Below are positions 1 to 11,998 of a DNA stretch of 64,000 nucleotides, piece after piece. A model generated the notes under the pieces. That model was not told the origin of the DNA. It was given only the letters and a program-made list of their open reading frames with translations, and made no database searches. The stretch lies in NCBI RefSeq assembly GCF_001640805.2, contig NC_066852.1:5936194-6000193 (forward strand). The letters are read 5' to 3'. This stretch comes from Lates calcarifer. Taxonomy: Eukaryota > Chordata > Actinopteri > Centropomidae. Every line of letters starts with the position of its first letter. Position 1 is the first letter of the stretch. The translations under genes and the position numbers were made by a program.

Positions 1-1
1 G

Positions 2-1400
2 CTTCACGTTCCTTCCACTATCCGCTCAGTGCCCATCCAGAGGACTGAGGTTCCCCCGGATGATGACATGTTCTTCTACCATCGGCCCGTGTATCAGTGC
101 AAAGCCTACCAGCAGCCTCCGCAGCAGTCCTCACAAGCCGACTACCACGTCACTCAGCTGCAGCCTTACTTTGAGAATGGACGGGTCCAGTATCGTTATA
201 GTCCGTACTCTGGTTCAAGCCCTTTGGAGGCACCTTACTATGACATTCGATCCTTACGGCACCATTCGAATCCGGCACGTCCACTCGTACGGGAGCCGAG
301 ACCCAGGAGCTGCTGCTGGTCGTCCAGGTGGAAAAGCAACCGGGTACCACTACCTCGCTCGCCATGTTCTCCCACCTGGGAAGGAGCACAGCTTTGTGAG
401 CAGGGACATGCCCCCCAGCCATGGGACCAAGGAAGCCGCTGCTTACCTCTCTTGGGACCCTGAGGAGTCAGAGAGGCTCCGCATGCACTCCATCCGCAGG
501 GAGAGCAGGGCCAGACAGAGGATTAAAGGCCCTGTCCTCTCTCAGTATGACAATGTCGGCTTGTTCACACCAGCAGATATATCAGGCTATGAAACCCTAC
601 ATCTGCGCAGTAAATCTGACCCAGGTAAAGCTGTGCTGGTTGCAGCCGAGAGCAAAGATGGGCGCTACCTCCCCAGACACATGGTGTCAGACCCTGACGT
701 CCTCATGTACATGGAGACTGACAAGCATGTCCAGGGCAGCGTAGTGAGTGACAAGTCTGACGGACTTGCCAAGCAAAGCAGTTCCAAAAAATGCCAATCC
801 TCTCACTCCCTTCCTGCTTCTCTGAGCCACGGTCTCTCCCATCAGCAGGAGAGCAGCCGACACGAGGCCAAGTACGAGACTGGAGACGACAAGCTGGCTG
901 GAGACGGCAGCAGGTCAAAACACTGGCAGCAGGAGTATCCCAACAAGAGGAACTTCCAACCACGGTACGAGTGTCCTGATTCTGACCACCACCAGAGTAA
1001 AGCGAAAACATCAAGCGGCTACCACAGCACAGACGACCAGCCATCAGCTCCCAGGGAACAACACCCCCGCTCCAAACCAGAGCGATCACACAGCGTCCGA
1101 GAGCAGCAGCACTACAACCAGGGCAAACCTGACGCGGACAGAGACTACTCGTATCAGAAACACAGCACTAAAACGGTGCAGTCCCACTATGATAACTTGG
1201 ACGATTACCACCCAGTACCTCAACCTCAGGCCCCTGTTCAAAAACGTGGAGGCTCCGGCTCCGGCTCCGGCTCCTTTCCCGCCCCAGGATTCTCAGTGAG
1301 CCACAGCAACAGAGCATACTCCACAGCACTGGGCCAGGGAGCCTTTATCCAGACTGAGCTGGCCTTGCAGAGGCCAGAGACAGAGATACGTACAGAATGA
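2..1400 (+). CDS. arhgap32: ARHGAP32 (RICS/p250GAP)-type Rho GTPase-activating protein, C-terminal part of last exon
   Basis: This is the 3' end of a gene that begins left of the window. About 466 codons of the long C-terminal tail are present, ending at TGA 1398-1400. Landmarks I know from the vertebrate ARHGAP32 tail are ADYHVTQLQPYFENGRV, then IRRESRARQ, LHLRSKSDPGK, the PERSHS segment, and the end ALGQGAF followed by RPETEIRTE. In the family this tail follows PX, SH3 and RhoGAP domains and binds synaptic partners (NMDA-receptor scaffold, beta-catenin); the catalytic part lies outside the window. The frame changes from codons starting at 2 mod 3 to 0 mod 3 near 246, where one extra T seems present; with it discounted the reading runs DIDPYGT. 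A (GGCTCC)n run near 1250-1275 encodes Gly-Ser repeats. The paralogue arhgap33 cannot be fully excluded, because fish arhgap33 may keep this tail and the other genes here are 19q13 genes. Confidence 0.85.
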   Translation, partial: FTFLPLSAQCPSRGLRFPRMMTCSSTIGPCISAKPTSSLRSSPHKPTTTSLSCSLTLRMDGSSIVIVRTLVQALWRHLTMTFDPYGTIRIRHVHSYGSRDPGAAAGRPGGKATGYHYLARHVLPPGKEHSFVSRDMPPSHGTKEAAAYLSWDPEESERLRMHSIRRESRARQRIKGPVLSQYDNVGLFTPADISGYETLHLRSKSDPGKAVLVAAESKDGRYLPRHMVSDPDVLMYMETDKHVQGSVVSDKSDGLAKQSSSKKCQSSHSLPASLSHGLSHQQESSRHEAKYETGDDKLAGDGSRSKHWQQEYPNKRNFQPRYECPDSDHHQSKAKTSSGYHSTDDQPSAPREQHPRSKPERSHSVREQQHYNQGKPDADRDYSYQKHSTKTVQSHYDNLDDYHPVPQPQAPVQKRGGSGSGSGSFPAPGFSVSHSNRAYSTALGQGAFIQTELALQRPETEIRTE

Positions 1401-3010
1401 AGCATTTGGGGGGGGGGGACGTGTGAAATTATCTTTAGCTGTGTTGAAGAAAGACTTAAGTGAGCTATGGTTGAGCAGCCTCTGCAGGACAGTGGACTGT
1501 CGTATCACCAATATTTTTGCTCCTCTGTATTTTTAATGAATTGTAAAGAAAATTGTATGACTTTTTACAGAAAGTCCTGAATGTACCTGAAATTACTGTC
1601 CAAGAGGTCATATTATCACGACTGATTGAGACAGTAGCCAGTCATAAATGTATATGATATGAAAGACGTAAGGTACTTTCAACAGGAACCACAAATATGT
1701 TAAATATATATATACATATATACATATATGTATATGTATATATGTATGTCTATATATATATATATATATATATGTAGAACCAGTAGTGAAAAGGGATTTT
1801 TTGTTGTATTTTGTTTTTTTTTTTAGGTGTGGCGCTGGGTATGAGCATCAACTGGGATTAAGGTTTGCATTTTAGAAATGCATGCACTCTCTATCTCTTA
1901 CAGAACAGTTCTGTGTAGTTCACTATCCATTGCGTTCTTTCTGGATGTTACAGCACAAGTTATTAAAGGAGGAAACATGTAGGTCATTACGCCCTCCCTC
2001 TGCTAATATTTACATAAGTAGGCGGCACAGTGTGTCCATGTTTGTCTTGAAGAATCCAGCTGAGTGTGAGGTTTGATAAGGACCTGCAGTGGTTTACTTT
2101 CAGTTAATATAGTGGTTATCAATGTCTTATTTTCTCTGTGACTGTGCCATCTTTATGTAACTTTGCTATAAATGGATTTCAATGACTTCTAATGGAATGT
2201 TTTGGTACTTGTCTGTTCTTTAGCGGAAGAGGGACCAAATGACTTGGCACAGTTGTTGCACATAACGGGATGCAGAGGGGAAGATGGATGAATGTGTGTT
2301 GTAGCTTTAGACGTATAAGAGGTTGATTTTATTTTCCTTTTTTCATCACATTCACGGTACATTTATGAACTGGACTAACTGAACAAAGCCCCAAAACAGT
2401 GTCCTCTCAAACAGCGTGGTGAGAAACATGTTGCTGCTGCTTTGTGGAAGAAAAAAAAACAACTCGGTGATGAGCCTTAAATTTTGCTCCTACAGACCTT
2501 ATTTTGTTTACGATCATTGTCATACAAGCCCATTGTCATACTGCACAAACATTGTGATAGATTTAAGATCACTTTTGATGATTCTTCACAGTTCAGGGTT
2601 GACAGGTGACATGCTGGGGTTATTTAGTTTTCTATCGCCTCACTGGTTCTGAATTGAAAACAATGAGGAAGGAACACGTTTTTTAAATATATCTGGGGCC
2701 ATTTTTTTCAGGCTGGAAATCAATGTATAGTACATTCATCTGGTATTATACTACATGCCCTTTTGGTTCATGGTAATGGAAGGATTACAATATGTTTCAA
2801 ATATGTCTAAATCCAGGTTGTACTCTGTAACTGTTCTTCTATATCGCTTGCAGGTTTTGCTCCTCTTGCCTTATCTAAAGCCTCTACCTTTTCAGCGGGG
2901 TGGGGGGCGTTGAAGTAAGGCTCTGTGTACTTGAATGTGAAAACACTCTTGTCTCAAACTAGAGGTATCTAAAGTTAGATATGAAATAAATAAAATTGTT
3001 CAGGAATAGT
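1401..3010 (+). other. arhgap32: Probable 3' UTR of arhgap32
   Basis: This is non-coding AT-rich sequence directly after the stop codon. It starts with a run of 11 G (1408-1418). Overlapping AATAAA signals (AATAAATAAA, 2985-2994) make a good candidate cleavage point near 3010. I infer the extent from that signal; there is no transcript evidence. Confidence 0.5.
1703..1774. repeat. AT/TATG-rich microsatellite in arhgap32 3' UTR
   Basis: About 70 bp of alternating TA with interspersed TACA and TATG units, ending in an uninterrupted (TA)n stretch. It is a simple repeat of low complexity. Confidence 0.9.
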
Positions 3011-5051
3011 TATAATCCATGTCTTTTAATATGTGCATGATGTTTCTAATGCACCTCTGCTTGGTTCAGTCTGACAGTTCCTTGAAGGACACAATTAAAA
3101 AGTGACAAAACAAATCTCCTGGAGGAGATGCAAATGAAAAGTTATCATTGAGCCTTTGGAACTTTTGAAGTGTAACAGAGTGGCCTTGTGTGTGCTCAGC
3201 TTTATGAAGGGCTCTGACTCAGCTACAAAGGAGGTCAAAAAGTATTTTCTTTGAAATATCTTTGATTCAGAGTGCAGAGTTTATCCTAAATAATAACAGG
3301 TCACAGTAGAGGGACATGAATCCTGAAAATATAACGCTCAACAAGTTAACTTGAAGATCCTTCCTCTGCCCAGGCTGCCTGTTTTTAGTATCTGTGGAAA
3401 GATATGCTGACACATCTTTGTGTGTATTAATAAGAATTATAGATTATGGGATCAGATCAGCCTATATGAACCATTTCAATCTGGATTCTCTCCCAAAGCA
3501 CAGCACTGAAGCAGTCCTCACTGAAGTCACAACTGACCACCATCTCTCCAGTTCTCCATTGCCTCCACTAGTTTCCTTTTTCTCATCCAAAACTCACCAG
3601 TTCCAACTTGCCTTCCCTGCATAACTGCTAACTTATTCATTCTGTTTTAAAAAGAGAGAGGAAAGAGAGTCTGCTGGTAAGAGGAACATCTGCAAGCATG
3701 CATGTTATTCCTGTGAAGATACAGCATTTCAGTTGGATGGTCCCTAAATGATGCTCCTGTTTCAAACATTCATCCTGCTGAATTCTTACTACACCATGGC
3801 TGCTGACTCGGACCTGCGACCAAAGTGAGAAGAGAAGTTTTCTATAGGGATCAGTCAATTTATTACATTATCTAAATGCATTCTGGTGGAATTCTCCTTT
3901 AAGGCAATAAACGATTCGCAACATATATATTTTTGACCTTTTGACTGACATCCTGTTGTACCAACCGATGGAAGAGGAAGCTGTTTAACGTTAATGTTTA
4001 TTACTAAAGGACAGAGTAACATTCATTTTCTCAGACCTGAAGGAAAAATGTCTCAAACCAAGATAAGGAAATGAATAGTATAATGTCTGATGCTCAAAGA
4101 GCAAACATGCTAAATGTTTTCAAACCACCCAGTAGAAGCATGTACAGCAGCAGAGCTTTTTAAACTAAATAAATTACTAACTAAACACACACCTCATTGC
4201 TCTAAGGCCTTACAAATGATAAGAAATCTGCTCTGACTGTTCCAAGGGTCAAACAATCATCAAAACATGAAAGTTGGTTATGAATCAAAGTAGGTTTTCA
4301 GCATCAGTGTGGATCTTGGCCATAACCTTCATATCAGAATGACTGATTAAAGCATGTATGCTTAAATCTCACACATGAAGTGGAATATGTGTAGACATAA
4401 TGACAATCACAGATAGAATATAACCTTTGATCATGACTTTGACACGCAGGCCTGAGCTCATCAACTGAATATGCTTACTTTCCCCGTTGTTTTATATCAC
4501 AGCCAAGGAGATGATCAAGCAGGTAAAATACCAGTGCACTTGATAAATCTCAGAATTTGTCATACTGTTACATCATACTCGTGATATTTGTGACACATTT
4601 AAGACTCAAAATGGGATCTGTATATTAAAACAGCTTTTAGCACATATGATTGTATCTTTACCTAAAGGATTTTAAAAATCAAACATTAAAAAAAATGTAA
4701 ACCAAATAAAATGATGTAAATAAAATATGTAACAATATACAAACCAACAATACTAAAACGTGGGCATGTGCTCTATAAATTCAAACAAGGCATGAGGCAA
4801 GTCAATGAAATGTGGTTGCTCCAAACATAAAGGAGACCCACTCCAATATGTATTTATCCAGCAAATAAATATGGATCCTTGTATTTTCTGTTCCTCTTTG
4901 ATGGAAAATTGTGCATTTTTTCTTTCAGTTTGTACACACACATGAAATTTGAGAAGATAACTGGGTGTTCAAATTAGAAAATGTAACAATGAAAAGGTCT
5001 TGCTGAATCTTGTTGACTTGATCATCTTGTTAATTTGCCTTTATATTCTAC

Positions 5052-5081
<30 letters not shown>
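5052..5081. repeat. T10-G20 homopolymer junction
   Basis: Ten T followed directly by twenty G. A G20 run is unusual, can form a G-quadruplex, and is hard to sequence, so its true length is uncertain. Confidence 0.9.
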
Positions 5082-5082
<1 letters not shown>

Positions 5083-5149
5083 GTAAAATTAACATTAAGC
5101 ATTACATGAAATTAGATTAAAAAGTTATAGTGATTTATGGCAAAATCAG

Positions 5150-5560
5150 CAGTGGAAGAAGTGCTTTTTTTTTTTTTTTACTTGACTAAAAGTAGCAATA
5201 CCACAGTAGACAAAGTACAAAAGTATCAAAAATAAAAGTACCAAAATTTAGTTAATCTTCATGCATAATAGTTCATTTCAGAAAAATATGGGCTGTGAAA
5301 AAAGTATTATAATTATTGATGCATTAATGTACGCATCACTTAAATGTTTGAGCTGGCAAGAAAAGAGCTAAATTTAACTACTCTACATACTGCTGGGCAC
5401 TTTATAATAATACAATATCATTTAATTGTTTATTATATTTTGCATTGCATCTCATTGCATTTGTGTGTGTGTACAACAAAGTTTTCTTTTTAATTGGGAC
5501 CTGAAAGTACTAAAACTAAAATAAGTATAAAGTAGTATATAGAAAAATTTAACTTCTGAA
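5150..5560 (+). mobile_element. Relic of a teleost dispersed non-autonomous element
   Basis: Starts with GTGGAAGAAGTGC and continues with short blocks such as AAAGTACAAAAGTAT, AATTATTGATGCATTAATGT and TTTAACTACT. These are diagnostic of a very common teleost interspersed repeat whose ends contain many 'AAGTAC' steps. It has no coding capacity and is degraded. I do not assign a family name. A related relic in the opposite orientation lies at about 11030-11450. Confidence 0.55.
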
Positions 5561-5989
5561 ACAAAGTGCTATTACCTCCAAACTGCAGTCACGTTTCCCC
5601 ACTGGTCAAAATATTTTGTATTTTCATTGTCTCTCTTATGTATCTTTAAGTTATTTGGTTCTTGATTATCCTATTTAGTTTTTGCTTTGCTTTGCCTTGT
5701 TCTTTATCATTTTCTTTTCTTTTTCTAGAGCACATCGTATTAAAATTCATTTTATTCCTTTTCTTGTATAATTTGTATCTGTATAGCTTAATAAATGGTG
5801 AAAAACGCAAACATATTCGTTAAAAATTGCAACAGGCAAATCTAAAAAATAATTACGTTATAATAATAAAATCATAGTTTGTATGAGTACGATAATGTCA
5901 CACTGCAATCTAACAACGGTTGGAACTAAAAGTCCCAGCTGAAGAAGTAAAGTTACAGTGTTTACAAATTGTTGGCAGTTGCATTATGG

Positions 5990-6130
5990 GAGACAGATGA
6001 TTGACACGGCCGCCATTTTGCTTCTGCTCTCTCCGCTTCCATTGTGTGAGAGATAGTAAATATCTGACACTGCCAGACAAGCACAACACGCTTGTATCCT
6101 CGCGAAGAAAAGGCGTTTAATTCACCCTCG
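5990..6130 (+). promoter_or_regulatory. h3f3: h3f3 core promoter and non-coding first exon
   Basis: A local GC/CpG-richer stretch holds CGGCCGCCATTTTG (6007-6020), a good YY1-type element, which is typically close to the start site of housekeeping genes. About 110 bp later comes a strong splice donor, CG|GTAAGT, with exon end at 6130. The matching acceptor is CTTCAG|G at 7777/7778, 16 bases before the H3.3 ATG. This is the usual layout of vertebrate H3.3 genes (non-coding exon 1, ATG in exon 2). The exact transcription start is not visible. Confidence 0.65.
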
Positions 6131-7777
6131 GTAAGTTACATGTTCTTTTACTTTTTAATACCATAGGATACTATGCACCGTTTAGTATAGAAAATTACAG
6201 AGACGAAGTTGTTTTTGTTGTGAAATCGCGTGTTATTTCGACGCTGTAGAGAGGAGAAAAAGCAGCTGCCCCGATGCCCAGGCAGAGAGAAGAACGGCTC
6301 AGTACTTCTACTGCCCAAATATCTGTTCCACTTTCAGTGACGGTTTCTACGTCGCTGCTTCGCCTTAATACAACATCGTTTCGCGTGCATATGACGGTTT
6401 TCTGATAGCTACACTTGTGTTCTACGTTTTGTTGATAGTCTTGTGTGCACATGTTGTGTGCTTTTGAAGGAAAATGTAAAAGTTTACGTCCCGCTCGCTG
6501 CCTGTGTGTTGGTAGCTTCATTTAGGGTCTGCGGCCATAATCTTGCGGTATGAGGCGGGGTTAACGTTGCTCGTCCCGCCCCAAAACCCTGCAGAATAAA
6601 ATACCATTGGTTCTTCAAGACGACAGTGACGCAGCTGATTGGTTCATTTCAGAACGATGACCTATTCCACAGTGTGATTGGTGTGGTTGCGAACCCACAA
6701 ATGTCTGGATTGGCTCGATGCGGTGTGTTTGTGCAGCTGCCAAAGCGGAGGAAAAGTTTTCCCAGGCGGCCGAGTGGGATTGAACATTAGAGACTTTGAA
6801 CCAGATGGGGAAAACAAAACACTTCCCCTGCTGATTAAATGAAAACCGAAAATGAAGAGGAGACCTAAGTAATTCTAATGCAGATATTTGGATCGTTGCA
6901 GGGAATCAATGATGACAATAGGCAGCCAGCAAAAATCTCTAAATCCTTGATTTAATATCATGCACCACCAAAACCTATATATGGAGCACCCATACCCATT
7001 AACGGCATTCAGAGTTTAATATAACGGAATGTAACCATAAACAATACTGTTGTATTGTATTGTATAGTATTGTCCTGTAGAGGTACAATTAAAATGGAGT
7101 GTAAAAGGAAATACCAAACTTAAGGCCTGGCTTGGGCCAGTTAGGCAGAACAGTGTTTCTTGGGGGAAAAATAGTAATCATTTTTTAAATGTGTGCTGAG
7201 GCCAAAAAAAGAAGAGAAAAGGAGGACTAATCAGTTGATAAATAAAATTAGCATCTCAGTGATAACTAGAAGAATCACATTAAGTTGTAATTTGTGTTTT
7301 AAAAGTATTACATTTTATATTTGTTATCACATTTCAGTTTGAATTATTTATCAAACAGTGTTACTTATTGATGTATTAAGTTTTTTTTTTTTCTTGTCTA
7401 AAAACCTTTTACTGCTTTTTGTCAGTTTCTGGACTCATGTTCAGGCTAAATGTTCTGCACATGGAAGTGTTACATTTACACTGAGAGCTCACTGAACTGG
7501 AGGAGTATTTGTCCTTGTTCATAATCGTGCAGATGATAAAACTGGTGCATATTTTAACCTCATAACATTATAGTGCCCATAATAATGTTGATTATTTAAC
7601 ACCACAGTGAACTGATAGATTTCTATGCAAGTCAATGAGTAGATGAATGAATGAACAGTTATTAGTTATTAATAAAAGCAGTTTTAAAACATGCTAAGGC
7701 CTGGGAGAAAGAAGTATGAGTGTTAAAGTATAGTTTGAACAGTATGATGAATGTATTTTTTTCAATATTCCCTTCAG
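6131..7777 (+). other. h3f3: h3f3 intron 1 (5' UTR intron)
   Basis: A 1647-bp intron inferred from GTAAGT at 6131 and the pyrimidine-AG acceptor ending at 7777. Its first 650 bp are unusually rich in promoter-type motifs: GC boxes at 6554-6560 and 6575-6582, and four ATTGG boxes at 6606-6713. The remainder is AT-rich, without features I can support. Confidence 0.65.
6554..6780. promoter_or_regulatory. CCAAT/GC-box cluster inside h3f3 intron 1 (candidate second promoter)
   Basis: Two GC boxes (GGCGGGG 6554-6560, CCCGCCCC 6575-6582) precede four ATTGG (inverted CCAAT) boxes at 6606, 6638, 6677 and 6709, spaced 32, 39 and 32 bp. A CRE-like TGACGCA lies at 6627-6633. Spacing near 32 bp is typical of NF-Y-driven promoters. 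It could be an alternative h3f3 promoter or an enhancer. Direction cannot be decided from sequence. Confidence 0.5.
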
Positions 7778-7781
7778 GTGA

Positions 7782-8608
<827 letters not shown>

Positions 8609-9706
8609 ACAGCCTCCTTAATATTTCACCTCTGTCCTGTTTTTCTACTCCTGTCCCCTCCCGCCTTCCTTCATTCTGACCCCTCGCACCCCCCGCCCCC
8701 ACCCCCCCACCTCCATCCATCCCTGTCACCGTCTCTCCCCAGCCTGCCCAGCTTCTCAGTAGACTTTAGAGTAATCCTGATTATGAAGAGATAGAAATAT
8801 GTTGAAGTCTGGTCTCTCATAGGTTTTTTGTCTTCACCAAATGTTTTAGGGTACCTTTTTGTGCATGTAAAAGGTTTAGCAGATCAGACACACACATGCA
8901 CACATACTCAAACAGACATCACTTGGTTTGGGTGGCACTTCAAAACAGCCCACTCGAGCTCACCTGGATTTTTCCAGGGCGGGAGGCCAGCAGGTGCAGT
9001 TTGTGTGGCAAACAGCCGAAGCAGAGGGGCGTGGCCGAGGGACTAGTCTGCTTAAGGGGAGCTGCAACTTCCACAGCAGGGTGCTATTAAAACTAGTCCT
9101 GAGGCCTCAGCCCATCTGAACACCCTCCTCCCCTCCTACCCAGTCCGTCCCTCTACACCCCAACTCCCCTCTCTGCAGCTGCAGCCGGACGGCTTGCTGT
9201 ACCTCCTTCACCACCTCCTTCACCTCTGTGATCTGCACTGGGAGAGGATGGTGGTCTGTTGGTCTGTTTGTGTGGATGTGTCCGCTCTGATCTTCCAAAC
9301 CACTTGTACTCAACAAACAAGAATTTCTTGGTTGCATAAGAATATTGATTATTGTTGTGGATATGGTGTCTATTTTTTTTACACGTATAAATCATGGATG
9401 AGCATCTCTTCCTTTACCACTTCTAAAATCATCAAAATAAGAGAAAAAGCAATTGATATTGTCAACATGGTTGTCAGGCTTTTTTCTTTCTTTCTTTCTC
9501 CTTTTTTTTTTTTTTTTAACAGTGATCTGATTTGTTATAGAAAATCAGGAAGGGCTTCTTTGTTTTCCAAGGCAACTTCTATTCTAATGGCAGCCACATG
9601 GGGGCGATGGTTTACCATCTCCTCCTCTATTCAATTGTTTACTGTAGATCAGTTATCACACATTAAGTTCATTTCCCTCTCTCTCTCTACTCTCTCCCCC
9701 CACCCT

Positions 9707-9740
<34 letters not shown>

Positions 9741-10015
9741 ATCTCTATCTTTATCACCACAGATAGACTTGTCACAACAGTATGAATTGACATTATAGTG
9801 AAAGTTACACTCTGCATGTTTAGGGTCTGTGTCTCTTGCACTCTCTCTAGATCTGAGCATATAATCTGTCCCTTTCTCAAAATTTGTGATACACAGTATA
9901 ACCTCATATTTGTTTTCTTTTATATTTTTCTTATTCCTCAAGATTTTCAGACGTATAAATAAGCTGATCTTTGTATTTTCCAAATTTCTCATATTATGGT
10001 GGTAATAATAAATAG
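8609..10015 (+). other. h3f3: h3f3 3' UTR and downstream DNA
   Basis: A C-rich stretch (about 8650-8750) typical of a 3' UTR follows the stop. Candidate poly(A) signals are ATTAAA at 9085-9090 and AATAAA near 10008; I cannot choose between them. A (CT)n run lies at 9676-9746. A short minus-strand reading at 9107-9270 looks coding-like (see findings), but no gene could be built around it. Confidence 0.4.
9676..9746. repeat. (CT)n-rich simple repeat
   Basis: Interrupted CT dinucleotides, with the longest pure run from about 9709. It produces spurious Arg-Glu and Leu-Ser open frames. Confidence 0.85.
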
Positions 10016-10101
10016 GTGTTAAAACAAAGTGATGCTAGTTGGTGTGATTTATTTACTTATTGTAGTTTCTCTGAGGCGTTGATTCACTACAGTGGCTTTC
10101 C

Positions 10102-10125
10102 AAAAAAAAAAAAAAAAAAAAAAAA
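10102..10125. repeat. A24 homopolymer
   Basis: Twenty-four consecutive A. It could be the fossil tail of a retroposed sequence, but nothing recognisable lies upstream. Confidence 0.9.
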
Positions 10126-10619
10126 GGTTGCATATGAGTAGTGCACTTTTTTTTCAGTGTGTGAGACCTGCCACATGGGGGAAACCTTTAACAAGGTCTA
10201 AAACCACAGACACAACATAGACTCCATCTGTCCTCTCTGAAGTAAATCACTGGAAACTGCTGTTGGATTTATACTTTATCTGTGTTCTGTCAGTGCTGAA
10301 CTAAAAGATCATCTAAACCACATTTTTTTCTTTTAATCAGTATACCGTATCTATAGCTGGCTGGCAAGTCAAAGAATGATTGAACACCAATAAGACACTG
10401 ACACTGACAGTTGTCCACACAGTTCCACCCTGCTTAGCTAATGTGACTTTAAAGCCAGGCCACAGGGCAAACTGAGTCAGAATGATCTGAAACCTATTTA
10501 CAAATCAACATATAAATAAACCTGGTGCTCATGCTATGAATATAACTAGAAATATTTCTTTGAGGTCTTTGGCATATATACTGTGAATTCTACTATGATT
10601 CACCATGATAATTACATTT

Positions 10620-10770
10620 TCAAAATCATGTTATTATTGCCAGGATGTGCACTAGGGAATAAACAGAGCTCACAGAGCTCTCTTTTATGGTAAATGTTTC
10701 AAAGGCTATGGTGTAGATTATATATTAAAGCTCTCTTTTTTTAGTATATTTGAAATGTATTTCTGTAGTT
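10620..10770 (+). repeat. Left arm of long inverted repeat
   Basis: A 151-bp arm that pairs with 11112-11263. By eye the two arms differ at three positions (two substitutions, one 1-base indel), about 98% identity. See the finding for interpretation. Confidence 0.93.
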
Positions 10771-11029
10771 TTCATTGACAACATCTAGCAAGGAAGAAAT
10801 GACTAGTTGCACTGTCACTGCCAGTTTCTTCTTGACTTACACTGATGCTGAAATTTCTTCAGAGGAAGCTCAGACATGGAGAGGGCCATCAGCGCCCTCT
10901 GGTGGATTTCTAACAGCAGACCACACATGCACACACACTGACCAGTGAAAAATGATTAAACTCACATCACTTGTTTTTTCAAAACGTTTCCACTGTTATA
11001 AAAAGAACTGTAAGATGTTTTGTTGATGA

Positions 11030-11450
11030 CAGCAGCTGTTTACTCATCCACTGTACTTCAGTACTGAGGTACTTGCACTTTACTTTTGTACTTTTTACTC
11101 AATGTATTTCTAACTACAGAAATACATTTCAAATGTACTAAAAAAAGAGAGCTTTAATATATAATCTACACCATAGCCTTTGAAACATTTCACCATAAAA
11201 GAGAACTCTGTGAGCTCTGTTTATTCCCTAGTGCACATCCTGGCAATAATAACATGATTTTGATGGGCATATAAATTCCAACATAATGTTAATTGCATTG
11301 TTAAAATAAATACAACCACTCATTACTATAACAAATATGTAAAATGATAATGCATCAGTTATAATAATACTTACAGAGGGCATTTTGACTGCATGGTGAG
11401 TACTTCTACTTTTATATTTTTTGATTGTTCTTCTGTACTATTACTGTAAT
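11030..11450 (-). mobile_element. Second relic of the teleost 'AAGTAC' dispersed element, interrupted
   Basis: Blocks such as TACTTCAGTACTGAGGTACT, CTTGCACTTTACTTTTGTAC and GAGTACTTCTACTTTTATA are typical of the reverse orientation of the element seen at 5150-5560. Arm 2 of the inverted repeat sits inside it. Confidence 0.4.
11112..11263 (-). repeat. Right arm of long inverted repeat
   Basis: A 152-bp reverse complement of 10620-10770, separated from it by a 341-bp spacer. It lies inside a relic of the 'AAGTAC' teleost repeat: sequence on both sides (11041-11110 and about 11280-11450) resembles that repeat. Confidence 0.93.
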
Positions 11451-11998
11451 AGAAATTTTTTCAAGACTTAAATTTCTAACAGGGTTTTGTTCTAGAGAAT
11501 CTACATATTTCCTCGGCGAGGAAGAGTGGAGGAGCAAGGAGTTTATTCCACAGGCACCAGTATTATAAAACAATGGTTGAAGGCAATGGTGCCTTTATAT
11601 TATAATGAATATACTGTATGTCCTCATTTTGCTGTGGGGTTTATGTGGACACCAGCAGCAACAATAAAAGGCATGTTTTATGCCTTTAAACTCACAGCAC
11701 TTGAAAATGTAAAGCATCTGTTGCTCCTCTCTGTTACAGCTCCATCGTGCCATCTAAACTGCTGGGTTTCTACTGGATATTTTTCACTGCTCTGACAATA
11801 ATAACAAACTATCAACCAGTGTCCGGACTTTTCTCTCTTCAATTTTCTGTTTTAAACAATGATTATTAGTTCAAGAAACAAGGAACTGTTGGTTGTTGTT
11901 TTCTGTTTTATTCTGTTTTTTTTTTTTTTTTCCCTGCGTTCACCTTCCTCAAGGTCTGCTCAGTGCCGTCCATCCCCCATCACATCTGCTCCTCTCTG

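Larger units (their letters stand above)
3011..5990. other. Intergenic region between arhgap32 and h3f3
   Basis: AT-rich DNA with no open reading frame of recognisable protein. It holds a T10G20 homopolymer junction (5052-5081) and a relic of a teleost dispersed repeat (about 5150-5560), each listed separately. Nothing else is supported. Confidence 0.6.

Noticed and set aside
6195..6521. 108-codon minus-strand open frame next to the h3f3 promoter
   Set aside because: It lies in a non-coding, CpG-richer part of h3f3 intron 1, has no splice or domain signals and no family resemblance.
9194..9766. 190-codon plus-strand open frame
   Set aside because: Its C-terminal part is produced by CT repeats (Ser-Leu runs) and its N-terminal part shows no known domain; it is likely chance.
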